From Medicago truncatula (Eukaryota > Streptophyta > Magnoliopsida > Fabales > Fabaceae), in the NCBI RefSeq assembly GCF_003473485.1, contig NC_053045.1, forward strand, positions 53,052,494 to 53,116,493: 64,000 nt of DNA. Reading direction: 5' to 3'. A model generated the notes under the pieces. The model had not been told where the DNA came from, made no database searches, and saw nothing but the letters and a program-made list of their open reading frames with translations. Shown piece by piece: positions 34,842 through 45,971 of the stretch; position 1 is the first letter of the stretch; each line of letters opens with the position of its first letter. Both the position numbers and the translations under genes were made by a program.

Positions 34842-37127
34842 ATGAAGTTTAGTAAGGTGATAGTTATTATAGTAGCCATCATTTTGGGTATTGGGATTGA
34901 AGAATGCCATTGTAAGGTTGTTCAATTCATATTTGGAGACTCTCTTTCGGATGTTGGAAACAACATGCATCTCTCTAGAAGCCTAGCTCAGGCAAGTTTG
35001 CCTTGGTATGGTATAGACATGGGTAATGGGTTACCTAATGGTAGGTTCTCTAATGGACGCACAGTTGCTGACATAATAGGTAATTATTTCACTTATTGGC
35101 ATTCAAATACTAGAAACTAAACTCTCTCATCTAAATGCTCTTAGATTTCATTAAGCTCTTAGAGCATGACAAAAATCTATTTTTATTTAATCAATTATAC
35201 ATAAACGATTTTAGTTAAAAATAAGGTTAAAATGAAGTGATTTATGTTTGGACTTTGAATATGATACGTGATAGTACGTTGAATAATAATTTTGAGAGTA
35301 AAAATTACGTTTGAAAGAAAAAACTATGAATCCTAACTTCAAGTTAAAATAAGTAGTTGTTTAGCGGTAGTTAGTATTATTGTGTCCCAAGGCACGACAA
35401 TTGTGAAACTATAATTAAACATTTGCTAATGGAGTGTTTGGTTGAGGGTGAACAATGAGTTTGGAGCTCTCCCATCATGATTTTTAGAAATTACATTGTG
35501 TAGCTTTAATCTACATTGGATTATGAGAGGAGCAATCACATAAATGAAATTGAACTTCATTTGTGTGACTTCTAACTCAAATTTTTCACAACATACATTG
35601 TGTAGTTGCGAAGAGCAAACACTCTCTTAAAAAGACACGTATACTATTTTTCAAACACAGACTAAGTATATAGTATATTTCAATGTGAGACTTCTAACTC
35701 ACATTTTCCACAGTAGACAATGTCTTGTCCCGGTAAACGAATCTCTCCCAAACATAAGCTTACTATTTTTCAAACACACTTATTGTATCGATGTATTTCA
35801 AACATAAAACAGCATCTATCTTGCTGCAGCAAAGAATTAGCCCTGACTTTTTAAGGTTATTGATGTCTTGTGAATCAACCTGTGAACAGGTTTGAAATTA
35901 GAGTTTGTCATGACATTATAACAAAGATCTTATACATTTTCAGGTGACAGTTTAGGCCTACCTAGGCCCCCTCCAGTCCTTGACACATCTTTAACCGAGA
36001 AAGATATACTAATAAATGGATTGAACTATGCTTCTGGTGGTGGCGGTATCTTGAATGAAACTGGCACCTATTTTGTGAGTGTCAACATTTATACCTTGTG
36101 TCTTATTATTACATTTAATTTAAGTAACACTGATATATTTTGGTTGATAAAATTATTTCTCTCATGCAGATCCAAAAATTATCACTAGACAAACAAATTG
36201 AGTTGTTTCAAGGGACACAAAAACTGATTAGAAGCAAAATTGGAAAAAGGGCTGCAGACAAGTTTTTTAGAGAAGCTCAATATGTTGTTGCTTTAGGTAG
36301 CAATGACTTTATCAACAACTATTTGATGCCTCTTTACACTGATTCATGGACATACAATGATGAAACCTTCATGGATTACTTGATAGGAACACTAAGAAGA
36401 CAACTAAAGGTTTATTGAGTTCACTCTAAAATAATCATGCTTAATTGTTTTGCATCTAAGTGTGTTTTAAGTCTTTTTTTTAGGAAAGAGTCTTAAGTAT
36501 AATAATGAGTATTTACATTTGTTTATGTTTTTAGCTACTACATAGTTTAGGAGCAAGGCAATTGCAGCTTTTTGGGCTGGGTCCAATGGGATGCATTCCA
36601 CTTCAAAGGGTACTTACTACAACAGGAAATTGTCGAGAAAGTGTAAACAAACTGGCTCTTAGCTTTAATAAAGCTTCAAGTGAACTAATAGATGACTTGG
36701 TGAAGCAACTTCCTAACTCAAATTATAGATTTGGAGATGCATATGATGTTGTCTCTGATTTGATTAGCAATCCACTTAAGTACGGTAAGTAGATATGTTA
36801 ATTGATAATTTACTTCACTCTCTAATCACATGCATGTAATATTATACTAATACTGATATTAATCACATTTGCTTTGTAGGATTCCAAAACTCAGATTCAC
36901 CCTGTTGTTCCTTTGGGAGAATTAGACCAGCACTTACATGTGTACCTGCATCAACGCTATGCTCAGACAGAAGCAAATATGTGTTTTGGGACGAGTATCA
37001 TCCCTCAGACAGTGCTAATGAGCTCATTGCAAATGAACTTATTAAGAAATTTGGATTTTTACGTGACGGTCAAAATGCTGCTCCTTCACCAGCACCTGCT
37101 GCTATTGCTCCATCTCCAGAAGATTAA
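34842..37127 (+). CDS. GDSL esterase/lipase (SGNH hydrolase), secreted
   Basis: Five exons: 34842-35079, 35944-36074, 36170-36409, 36535-36784, 36880-37127; all junctions are GT-AG and keep frame, giving 368 residues. It should hydrolyse ester or lipid substrates in the apoplast; the substrate is unknown. A signal peptide (MKFSKVIVIIVAIILGIGIE) precedes block I FGDSLSDVGNN with nucleophile Ser at about 34. Block III is ALGSNDFINNYL and block V DEYHPSD supplies Asp and His. LFGLGPMGCIPLQR is the usual plant signature. The five-exon plan and length are normal for the plant family. The end is unusual: an Ala/Pro/Ser tail (APSPAPAAIAPSPED) like arabinogalactan glycomodules. Closest known relative from memory is At1g74460, next to CHLP in Arabidopsis. 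Confidence 0.93.
35431..35635. mobile_element. Possible MITE in GDSL intron 1
   Basis: GGAGTGTTTGGTTGAGG at the left and GCAAACACTCTCTTAA at the right are partial inverted repeats, with further internal inverted matches (ACATTGTGTAG). Intron 1 (864 bp) is much longer than the others, fitting an insertion. Confidence 0.4.
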
Positions 37128-38673
37128 TCATAAAATTTTCTTGCCTAATGCTGGATTTGCATGTCATTTGTGGAAACTATTTTCTCTGTTTTATTAATTC
37201 CATGTGGATTAGTCAGTTACACCTAATTTCTTTTCATGTTTTGAACGTGGCTTTATGATTAATATTACATGATATTTCCTTTTGTTCTGCATCACATATG
37301 TAACCCACCACTTAAGTGTGTTTTTTATTTATTTATTTTTAAGATACTATATTAAACACAGATTCCTTGAACAAGTTCAATAAATTGTTTTTACTGAATG
37401 CACCTAAGAATTTCCCAAGTTAACATCATATGGTGCTATAATGAATATGATTTATTATATTTGTATTGGCCTCATACTACTTTCAAGAGAAGTTTCAAGT
37501 TTGAGAAAAGGAGCATAGGGGGTGGTAGACAAGAGAATTATCGGTTACTCCTAATATTGTCACACCCTTTAAGAACTTACGTTCACGGCAGTTTTCACTC
37601 TATTGATATTGACCCGATGGTAGCCATTACCTTTTTGGCGGCTTCACTCACCTATCGGTATTTAGTGGAGCACCTTAATCCAGCCTATAGGTAACCCTTT
37701 CCGTCGTCTAACTCTCACCGAAAGCACCAATTGTTAGGACTTAAGCCCATGAAGAGAGTCCGACCCAAAAAACTAGTCCATTAGATAGGAGAGCCTCATG
37801 ATTTGAATACCACAGTAAACACTTTTATGTATTCGATGTGGGACTGTTACATCTTTCTCAATTTAAAATAAAACAAATTAATATTAGATAATATACCATA
37901 TGATATGAGATACTTTTTAAGTCTACTAAGTGGCCAATACATGATTACATAATTTAAAGAAACATTTTGGATTAGTTCCTAATCACTTTCCAGGAACATG
38001 GTTTATACAACCTTTATCAATTTGTTGTGGGTGGATAAATAATTCTTCATTTTTAAATATCAATATATCTTTTTGAACAAAAGCAGAGGCCAAAAGGAAA
38101 AGGTTATTTGTCGGTTAAATTCCAAATGCATCCCCATCTAGTAAGCACCTACATATTCACAGACATACTAACCTTTATTTATTCAACAACTTAATTAATT
38201 AATATATAGGTGGACGGTAGAGGATTTTTTGCACCAATATGTATATGGACCCATTTTCAGCTTCTAAGAGGTGCTTAATGCTTGTGTTACATGCAGGTTA
38301 AAGTGGGATTAGTAATAAAATAAGACAAAATCAATGGCTGTTACTTAGAACTGATAGTGTAACTGATCAAATATCATTTCTGTGACAGAACATAATAGGG
38401 TCAATAAATTATATAACTATAATTGAAATTCTACTACATGGATACATAAGAAGATGTTAATTAACGTACATGAGTTCCTACGATCCCATACATCATAAAC
38501 AATGGGGATTTGATTTACTCTAATATTTAGTCCTTTCTTTCATCATATATAAATGCCTCTACAATAAAACTCATATATTAACTTAATTAATATTGTTTTA
38601 CATAGAGGATGCATGCATATAATATAGGCACCTAGCTAGAGGAACTACTAACATTTAATCAGCTTACACACCA
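37128..38673. other. Spacer between GDSL and PSY-like genes, with a repeat
   Basis: Convergent 3' ends. A block at about 37540-37870 (AACTCTCACCGAAAGCACC, then TTCGATGTGGGACTGTTAC) looks like a dispersed legume repeat of unknown class. No gene seen; the frame at 37398-37694 spans this repeat. Confidence 0.45.
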
Positions 38674-39294
38674 TTACGGTGCTCTTGGAGTGTGACGACC
38701 ATTTGCCCCAGATGGTGCATAATCATTGAGTTCTAAATCCATCCTCTCATTAATTCTTGGCTTTGGCTCTTCCAAATGCATGTTTTTCTCAGTAATAACC
38801 TGTACACAAATATAAGCTTGTTAAATTTAAAACAAAAAAATGCAATAGCACATGTCTTAAGCAACTTAGGAATGAATAGTCTTATAGAGTATCAAATTGT
38901 ACCTTAGGGGTATTTTCCAGAGTAATTAGGTGAACTTGGACATCTTGCATAAGGTTTTCAGTTCCTGCTTAATACGAACATACCATATATAAGAAGATGA
39001 AGGAAAATTACATGCATGTTTCGGTTATTGATGAATATCATGAAATCATGGTGGACAATTGTGATTTTGCTGAAGCTATAAAGTGTAACTTTTGCTAAAA
39101 TCACCATGACAAACTACGATCCCACCAAATTCACTGTCAACTCAAATATATATAGACGTACAACTTTTCAATGATAAAAAAAAACAAAAGATAGTATAGA
39201 AGAATTTACTTGTAAATGGGACTGCTGTCAAGCATAAAAGATGAGAAAGACCAAGAAGAAGAATCACGAATAAACTAAAGAAAGATCCTGCCAT
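38674..39294 (-). CDS. PSY-like (RaxX-like) sulfated peptide hormone precursor
   Basis: A short gene of three exons: 39294-39210, 38967-38903 and 38799-38674, encoding about 91 residues; all junctions GT-AG and in phase (1, then 0). Exon 1 is a signal peptide, MAGSFFSLFVILLLGLSH followed by LLCLTAVPF. Exon 2 gives a variable acidic spacer (ENLMQDVQVHLITLENTPK). Exon 3 ends MDLELNDYAPSGANGRHTPR plus AP. The DY-(x3)-GAN-x2-H-x-P pattern is that of PSY peptides and bacterial RaxX (DYPPPGANPKHDP), where the Asp-Tyr is tyrosine-sulfated by TPST and the processed peptide regulates cell expansion and growth-stress balance via leucine-rich repeat receptor kinases. The tail position, size and spacer fit the family. 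Sulfation and processing are inferred. A TATA box lies about 70 bp upstream. Confidence 0.78.
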
Positions 39295-39360
39295 TCCTGC
39301 ACTGCAATGGCCCTTCTCAGAAACAAGCTCTAGGATGTGTTGCCTTACTTATGCTAGTTC

Positions 39361-39374
39361 TCAATTTATATACC
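39361..39374 (-). promoter_or_regulatory. TATA box of the PSY-like gene
   Basis: On the minus strand GGTATATAAATTGA lies about 70 bp before the ATG at 39294, a normal plant distance. Confidence 0.6.
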
Positions 39375-39996
39375 AGCATAAGATCTATGTGAATGTTTTT
39401 TTAACATGGAATGTATGATGGAGCAGCAATATGATATTGCCAAAGTCATAAAGTTGATAGCAACCCATCATTTCATGGTAGACAAACGTGTTTCCACACT
39501 TTGGTAAATAAACTTTCATCACCTTCTGTCTTTTACCTGTGTGAAAACACAAATTAATAATACATAAGGTTTGTCTTTTTTATATTGGTGAGTTTTCATA
39601 AGAAATTCTTATATTTATGCTCAATAAAAAATTCAAATATCAAATCTCTGATCACATGTTTAACAAATCTGAATACTTGAGACCACAACAATATGGTAAA
39701 TTAAAACCTTATTGGAGTGCAGAGAAAGTTTAGGTGGACATAAAATTATGGTATATTTTAAGTCAATATGGAGTGCGGTATGAAAGTGGAAAGGTGACAA
39801 GGAAATATTCGTGAAGCAAGCAATTTCCTAAGGTGGTATATAACCAACCAAAGTCAAAATGTAGTGGGAAATGGCATTAAATCTTAAGGATATATTCTAT
39901 AGGCTATGTGTGAATAGTACAAGAGTTTCAAGGTAGGTACACTTCCAAGAAACTCACAAGAAAGGCTCCACGCTTCACATCTGTGCCTCAACTCAC

Positions 39997-40054
39997 CAAA
40001 AGGCAACAGCACTAGCACTAGCAGCATAAGGAAAACTGCTAGATGATTATCCAT
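39997..40054 (-). other. Possible alternative first exon (signal peptide) upstream of the PSY-like gene
   Basis: On the minus strand ATG at 40054 begins MDNHLAVFLMLLVLVLLPF and runs into a strong donor TTTTG|GTGAGT at 39997, phase 1, the same phase as the known exon 1. It could splice to the acceptor at 38967 or be exon 1 of a decayed duplicate. No partner exon was found nearer. Confidence 0.3.
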
Positions 40055-40069
40055 GTTTAGCAGGGTCAA

Positions 40070-42694
40070 TTACTTTTTGTCAGAGTTCAAATTTTCTAAA
40101 TGAGAGGCTTTTAATTTCTTGGTCCTGTGATTTTTATTGACTTAATGTCTCTGTCTGTATAGCATACTATAGTATATATATTTTTATGCATGCACTTCAT
40201 TGCAGGCAGTGGAAGTCATGATGATATTTGAACAAGGAATTAAAACAGGTAAAATGTTGTCAACAGCCATGTATGTTATTGCTAGTGGGAACATCAATTT
40301 TCTCCAATAAATTGATCTGAACAGTGGCAGCTTTGCTCTCTGCACACCACTCAAAACTCCACGACTCTACACAAAAAATTACTCTGGTCAAATATAAACA
40401 AAAATAAATTGATGTTACTCATAAAGTTAATTATATCTCTAAATTTACGTTCATTTATAATAACTTGTTTCCTAACAATAAAAGTTAAATCGGTTTAAGG
40501 ATATTAAGAAATAAGAATCATAACATTAAATAAGGTAAAATAATTTCATAAATTAGGGCCTGTTTGGATTGAACTTATTTTGAGCTCATGTAAACGGTTT
40601 ATGCAAAAAAAATAAGATTTTATTTATTATTCATGAGATTGTTAAAGTAGTTTATGAAAAAACAACTTATGAAGATACAATATTTAATATTTATTAGTGA
40701 AAACTTGAGTGCTTGGTATTAGTACTTAAGTGAGTGTCATAAGGGAGTGATGTTGAGTTTATTTCGTAAATTATAAACTCCACAAATGACTAAATAACTA
40801 TAATTTCGTAAATTATATAGCTTTCCTAATAAGCTATAATTTCCTCCCAACCTGGCATCAAAGAAAAAATGAGTAAATAAACTCCACATCACTACATCAC
40901 ACCTCAAACATGCTGTGAACTGTGAAAGATATGAAGAATGAAAGTACCCAAACTCTGCCTTTTCACTCCGGAGAGAAATGAGTTTTAGAGAGAAAGCAAA
41001 AAATAAACATGGCTACATAAGTGAGGGATAGTATATGCTGAACATAACTTATATTATAATCAACAACACTGAGAATAACATTCTGCAAAGTTGGTTACAA
41101 GAACAAGAAGAAATACAATAACCCAACTTATAGGAATTAGAGAGCCTAGTCTCTCCCAACCAAACAAACATAATGATAAAACAACAGAAGGCCCTCCCTT
41201 TTCCCTTTCGGTCTATATTTCTTAGAAGGCCATGCTTTTTTTCGGTCTAAAAGCTACTTTAAAACAAAGTTAAAATAAAGCTCTTTAACAAAACTTTGAA
41301 TTTATTATTTTTTGGTGGTGTCTGGGGTTCGAACCCGGGACCTTGCATATATTTATGCATTGTCTATAAATAAAAAAACTTTGAATTCATTATGAATTAA
41401 CATAATAAATAAAAAAATGTCTAAAATATTTTTTGGAGGGAAAAAATGTTTAAAATATAAAAGATATATTTTTACCAATACTATATTTACTCAATGACGT
41501 TTATTTTGTGTAACATGAATACAAATTTGTACAGTATCTTTTCCAATTATACTCTATAACAAATTTTGTTATAAGAATACCATATTTTTAGTGTTGGTCA
41601 AAAAAATAAGAATTTATATTATATAATATTATATTTGTTACATTGTTGGTGTCATTGAAAAAGATATGTTTAGTTTTTTTAATAAGAAAAAGATATGCAT
41701 AGTTTCTTACAATACAAATGTGTAAATTATATATAAGTATAATTTTTTTAGGCAACTACACTTGTACTTTTAATTAAAATCAAAATTTTATAAAAATAAT
41801 TATACGCATTACACAACACTAACAAAAATTATACGCATTAGCATAACAAAAAAAAAACAGAAAGAAGAACATAAAGTATTACTCTAAACGCTAACGTGTG
41901 TGTATTTCCGTGGTTGAAGAAAGGAAATAAAAATATTCAGTGTCATTCATTGACAGCGTGAATACAAATATTTGCGAGGTTGTGATGATCAAAAGATATT
42001 GAAATTAATATATAAGTGATAAAAAGATAATAAAATTCCTTAAAAAAATAGATAATAAACTTAAATGGAACCTCATTAAAAAATTAAATGGACCGGTTAA
42101 ATAAAATAAAATGGAAGAAAAAAGCATATTGAAAAAATAAAACAAAAGGTTGCCGGCGGAAGTTGAAGAGAGGTGCTTCTGAAATAAATTGGGGAGAAAT
42201 AGTTTTTTGAAGTAGCATTCAACAACTTTTGGTTAAAGCTCATTCCATTCAATTTTATGCATTCTAAAAAAAGTACTTTTTTTTGAAGGTACTTTATTGA
42301 TATTGTGTTTGGCCTAGCTTCTCTTTAAAAACTTAGAAAAGCTGAAAAAAAGCTGGGCCAAACGGTACCTAACTTCCAACAACAGTTTATGACTTCCTAC
42401 AACAGTTACATAGCAGTTAATGCACAGACAACATTTAAGAATAATAAAATGTACTGCCTAGTGCATACTAATATTACATAACTTCTGCTTCAACACTAAT
42501 TTGATTTCTATGCTTCCTTCCAACAAGTCCTAGTGATAAGAGGCCTATTGCTAACAAATACATCAACTTTAGAGATGAAAATGCCATCGCTATCTTTGCA
42601 GTCGCACAGATGAAGCTCCAAAAAATGTCATCATTCAACTCCATGTGGAAATCAACCACACAATAAATTAATATTTATAAAATGTTCATTTTCT
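40070..42694. other. Intergenic region between PSY-like and HNH genes
   Basis: AT-rich with no gene that I can support. GGCCTGTTTGGATTGAACTT at about 40558 begins a dispersed inverted-repeat type common in legumes. A SINE lies at 41304-41373. The minus frame at 42474-42659 is hydrophobic (AIGLLSLGLVG) but lies in the HNH 3' flank and has no clear gene context. Confidence 0.45.
41304..41373 (-). mobile_element. Short SINE (B-box end) with target duplication
   Basis: On the minus strand the B box GGGTTCGAACCCC precedes a T-rich end. The direct repeats AAACTTTGAATT (about 41291-41302 and 41376-41387) flank it. Same type as the SINE at 51646. The A-box half is short and diverged. Confidence 0.65.
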
Positions 42695-45600
42695 TTATTG
42701 AATTCTACATCCTCCAGTATCTTGTCCACGTCGAACATTGCCAAAAGCAGACAATTCCAGAAGATCCATATCACGATCTGTTATTCATCCAGTATTTCCA
42801 TCAGTGTGTTTCCAATTACTACAGCTAAATTTGATTGTTAAAGTCATACCTGAAACCCTGCAATAAGAACTCTTCTGAATAAGATCAGATTTGGAGATAT
42901 CTGTTCGATTACCCTTTGATCGATTAACTGTTGCCTGAAAAATGAATGCAAAAAGAATCAAATACAAAAACAGATTTAATGACATGATTTATGGTTGGAA
43001 AAATAAGCTAGAGCCTAGAGTTGGTAACATAATATTGTCACTTGCATCTAAACCATGCTGGAAGTAGGAGAGAACTTTAGTTGCAAAGCATAACTACATG
43101 AATGATAAGTCAACTAGAAGAAGGAAACCATGCCAGCATCTAATGACAGTAATATTCATAATTGGAAAACTCATCCATAGAAAATTTGAAAGCCACATAA
43201 TAGTGTGATAGCAAATCAGAGCGATGTCCAATGACTTGAGATATCCACATGCTTGTGTTAAATATCTAAAAAAAATTCGCATCACATTATTACTCTATCA
43301 TGAAAGAATGTTAGAGCATTAATTTTAAGAGCATTGCTATTTGAAGCGACAACACAATTCAAGAATCATTCACGAAAGAATAGGAACCGTTAGATTTGGC
43401 ATTGGATGGAATACATGGGTGGGTCATGGTAAAAAGGGGTCCCACAACAAATACAATGTGTGTCGTGATCTCTCTTGAGAGAGATTGTCGCGAGAAGAAG
43501 CATTACGCTAATTTTAATCATCTTTTAGATTTATCTTCAATATTTCCTAATTTAGTTAGGATTAAGAGTCTAGTATATTAATATATATAAGGATTGGTAC
43601 TTTGTCGTTTGTAGTAATATCTAACATATCATTCACATCAATATCAATATAATGTTATTGATCGTAGTATTCCTTTTCCTCCCTCTATACCTAACCCTAT
43701 AACTTCACCTATCCGATATCAAAGGCTTCACTTTTCTGAGAACCAGCAGAATGGATTGGTATATATGTCCTCTATACTAATCCAACCTCACCATATCTGC
43801 ATTTTGATGGCCATACCAACAAGCATGTTTCGCCCTACTTCTACATAGCACCAGTAAACTTTTACTACATCCAAGTACTGATTAGTTCTCTGTCTAAAAA
43901 TATGGTAATGAAATCCTAAGACAGAAAACTAAAAACGTAAACAGTAGTTTTTTATTATAGATATTTTCACTTTGGAACTCTAAATGGATAATCAATAAGA
44001 TATATATTAAGAAAAGATGAATATAACCATTATTGCGGGAATGATCATATACTTCCTGAAGCAAAAAATATTTCTAATATCAAATTAACCAGTATCTTTA
44101 AAGCATACCAAGATAAGGCTTAGTTGGAGTATGCTTGGATTTTATTTATTTTTGGTTACAGAGTGTGCTCAAATTCAAAGAATCCCATGTACAAGAATTT
44201 CAAAAAAAAAAAAAGGCACCCAGCAAAAGCACATTATACAATAAGATGCATTGCAAATTTACACTATAATCACCCTGCTGGGTTCTTTTTCTACATAGAA
44301 GCAGAGAAATGAAGAAAATCAGGGAAACCTTACCTGTAATACTTGACAGTTTTCCAATGTGCTTTGGCCCCCCTGAATTTCACAAAACACCCAAATGAAT
44401 AAGAAGTAAAAGGAAACCAATTGGCAAATCAATGATGTCATGATTATCGCTTAGGCTTTGGAGGGTGGAAAATGTAGGGAGAAAAATAGAGAAATCTTTC
44501 ACATTTTTTGAAAGAGTATTTTTTTAGAGAACTATAAATGAATGCTTATGATCAACATGTTTTTAATTTTAAGAATACTATAATAACAACATAGACTGAA
44601 TTTGAAGAATTCATATAAGAGCACTGCTAAATCATACGACACTACATCCACAAGAATAGCAAGAATTCATATGAGTCCTTTTTTTGATAAACTAAAATCC
44701 ATTATCTCCGACTTTTACGGGAATCATGAGGATGCCACGGTGAAATCAACGGATTAGATTACATTCTTGCCTTTCGCTTTTCGCTCGTTCATAACATTAA
44801 GTATTAGCCTTCATATAATCCCTCCTCCAATACAATTTTTGAGTTACCTCAAATTAGGAGGCTTTGTATTATAAAGAAAAATGAACCCACTAAAGCCCTC
44901 CCCTCTCAAAGTCCCCTATTTTTTCCACTTGCTCCTTCTTTTTTTCCAAAACCCTCCCCTCTAAAGTTGCAAACAAAACCCAGGGCGATGTTCGTATCAT
45001 ATGTTTGGGGCTCGAATGCCCCCAAAGTTGATGGAACTTTAAAACTTTCATAAAAACGACTAAGTCACAGGTTTCAAATAATAACATAAAATTTCCCCAT
45101 TCTCCTATCCTTTTTAAAAAAACTTCCACATAGGAAGAAGGAAAAACCAAAACCTTTCCTGCTCCCCTGTTCTCTACCTTTCTCCCTTGGTTGAATGATA
45201 GCTAGACAGTAACCACAAATATACCACAGGTTAAAAAGCACTACCCATATAAGGAGGCAAAGCTCTCCCAAAGCCTATTTTATTAACAAAAACTTGCTTG
45301 ATTTGAACCAAACTCCTTGCCACTTAGACAAACCAGCTTGTCTATAACATCCTAATTAAACTAATTATCCAAACTCAAACAAATTCCTCAAAATTCAGTA
45401 AAACCTCAACAGGGATAACAAACAAATGCTACTTTATCAAAGGAGGCTAACATCATTTTCCATCAAAGTTACTTCACCATTAATATGAGGATTGTAATAA
45501 CAATATAGAAATGAAGCAAAGAAAAACAATTCAAAGTTGCAAAACGTGTAAGGAGATAAAGATAAAAACCTTAGAGTAAGGAACAATGTGATCATAGTCA

Positions 45601-45950
45601 TGACACAAACAACCAGGACAACCTACAAGCTTCCGAAAGATAAGGTTCCCAAGTGGGTCCCTACGCCATCGATCTGGGTCCCGTCCCTTAACCTTATCAG
45701 CTTTTTCCCAACATTTCTGCTTAACACTGTGAGGGAAGCTTCGAGGGTTAGGGTTAGTGTATTCATCAAAGAGAACAGTGGTTGGGTCATCATCGAGGAG
45801 AGTAGTAGCAGAGGGTGAAGAGCTTCGTTTGGATGAAGATGACAAGTTTGTTGAAGTTGTTTTGGTTCGATCCTTCAATGGCGATGTTGAGTTTCTTCTT
45901 CGTCGTTCTGGTTTGTTACTTCCACCAGCAAGAGAAGAACCACCTCTCAT
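42695..45950 (-). CDS. HNH endonuclease-domain protein
   Basis: Four coding exons: 45950-45570, 44372-44334, 42934-42850 and 42777-42695, GT-AG and in phase, encode 195 residues. I start at the first ATG (MRGGSSLAGG); upstream the frame opens only with GTG. Residues 1-60 are basic and Ser/Thr-rich, probably disordered or a targeting region. Then follows KCWEKADKVKGRDPDRWRRD and the HNH fold: GCPGCLCHDYDHIVPYSKGG (DH pair), STLENCQVLQ (Asn), ATVNRSKGN (Asn of the third strand). The CxxC-like cysteines next to the motif may bind a structural metal. The family nicks or cuts DNA; the plant member's role is unknown. The C-terminus (DMDLLELSAFGNVRRGQDTG) is outside the domain. A likely Arabidopsis counterpart is At3g47490 (from memory). 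Confidence 0.88.
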
Positions 45951-45971
45951 TTGCGGCGGCGTCTCCTTCAC

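Noticed and set aside
44890-45271. Minus-strand frames of 86 and 65 codons
   Set aside because: They fall inside the first intron of the HNH gene and show no motif or splice continuity.
45531-45569. HNH frame running on past YSK to VFIFISLHVLQL
   Set aside because: This is intron read-through; splicing to 44372 continues the HNH motif as YSKGGQSTLENC.
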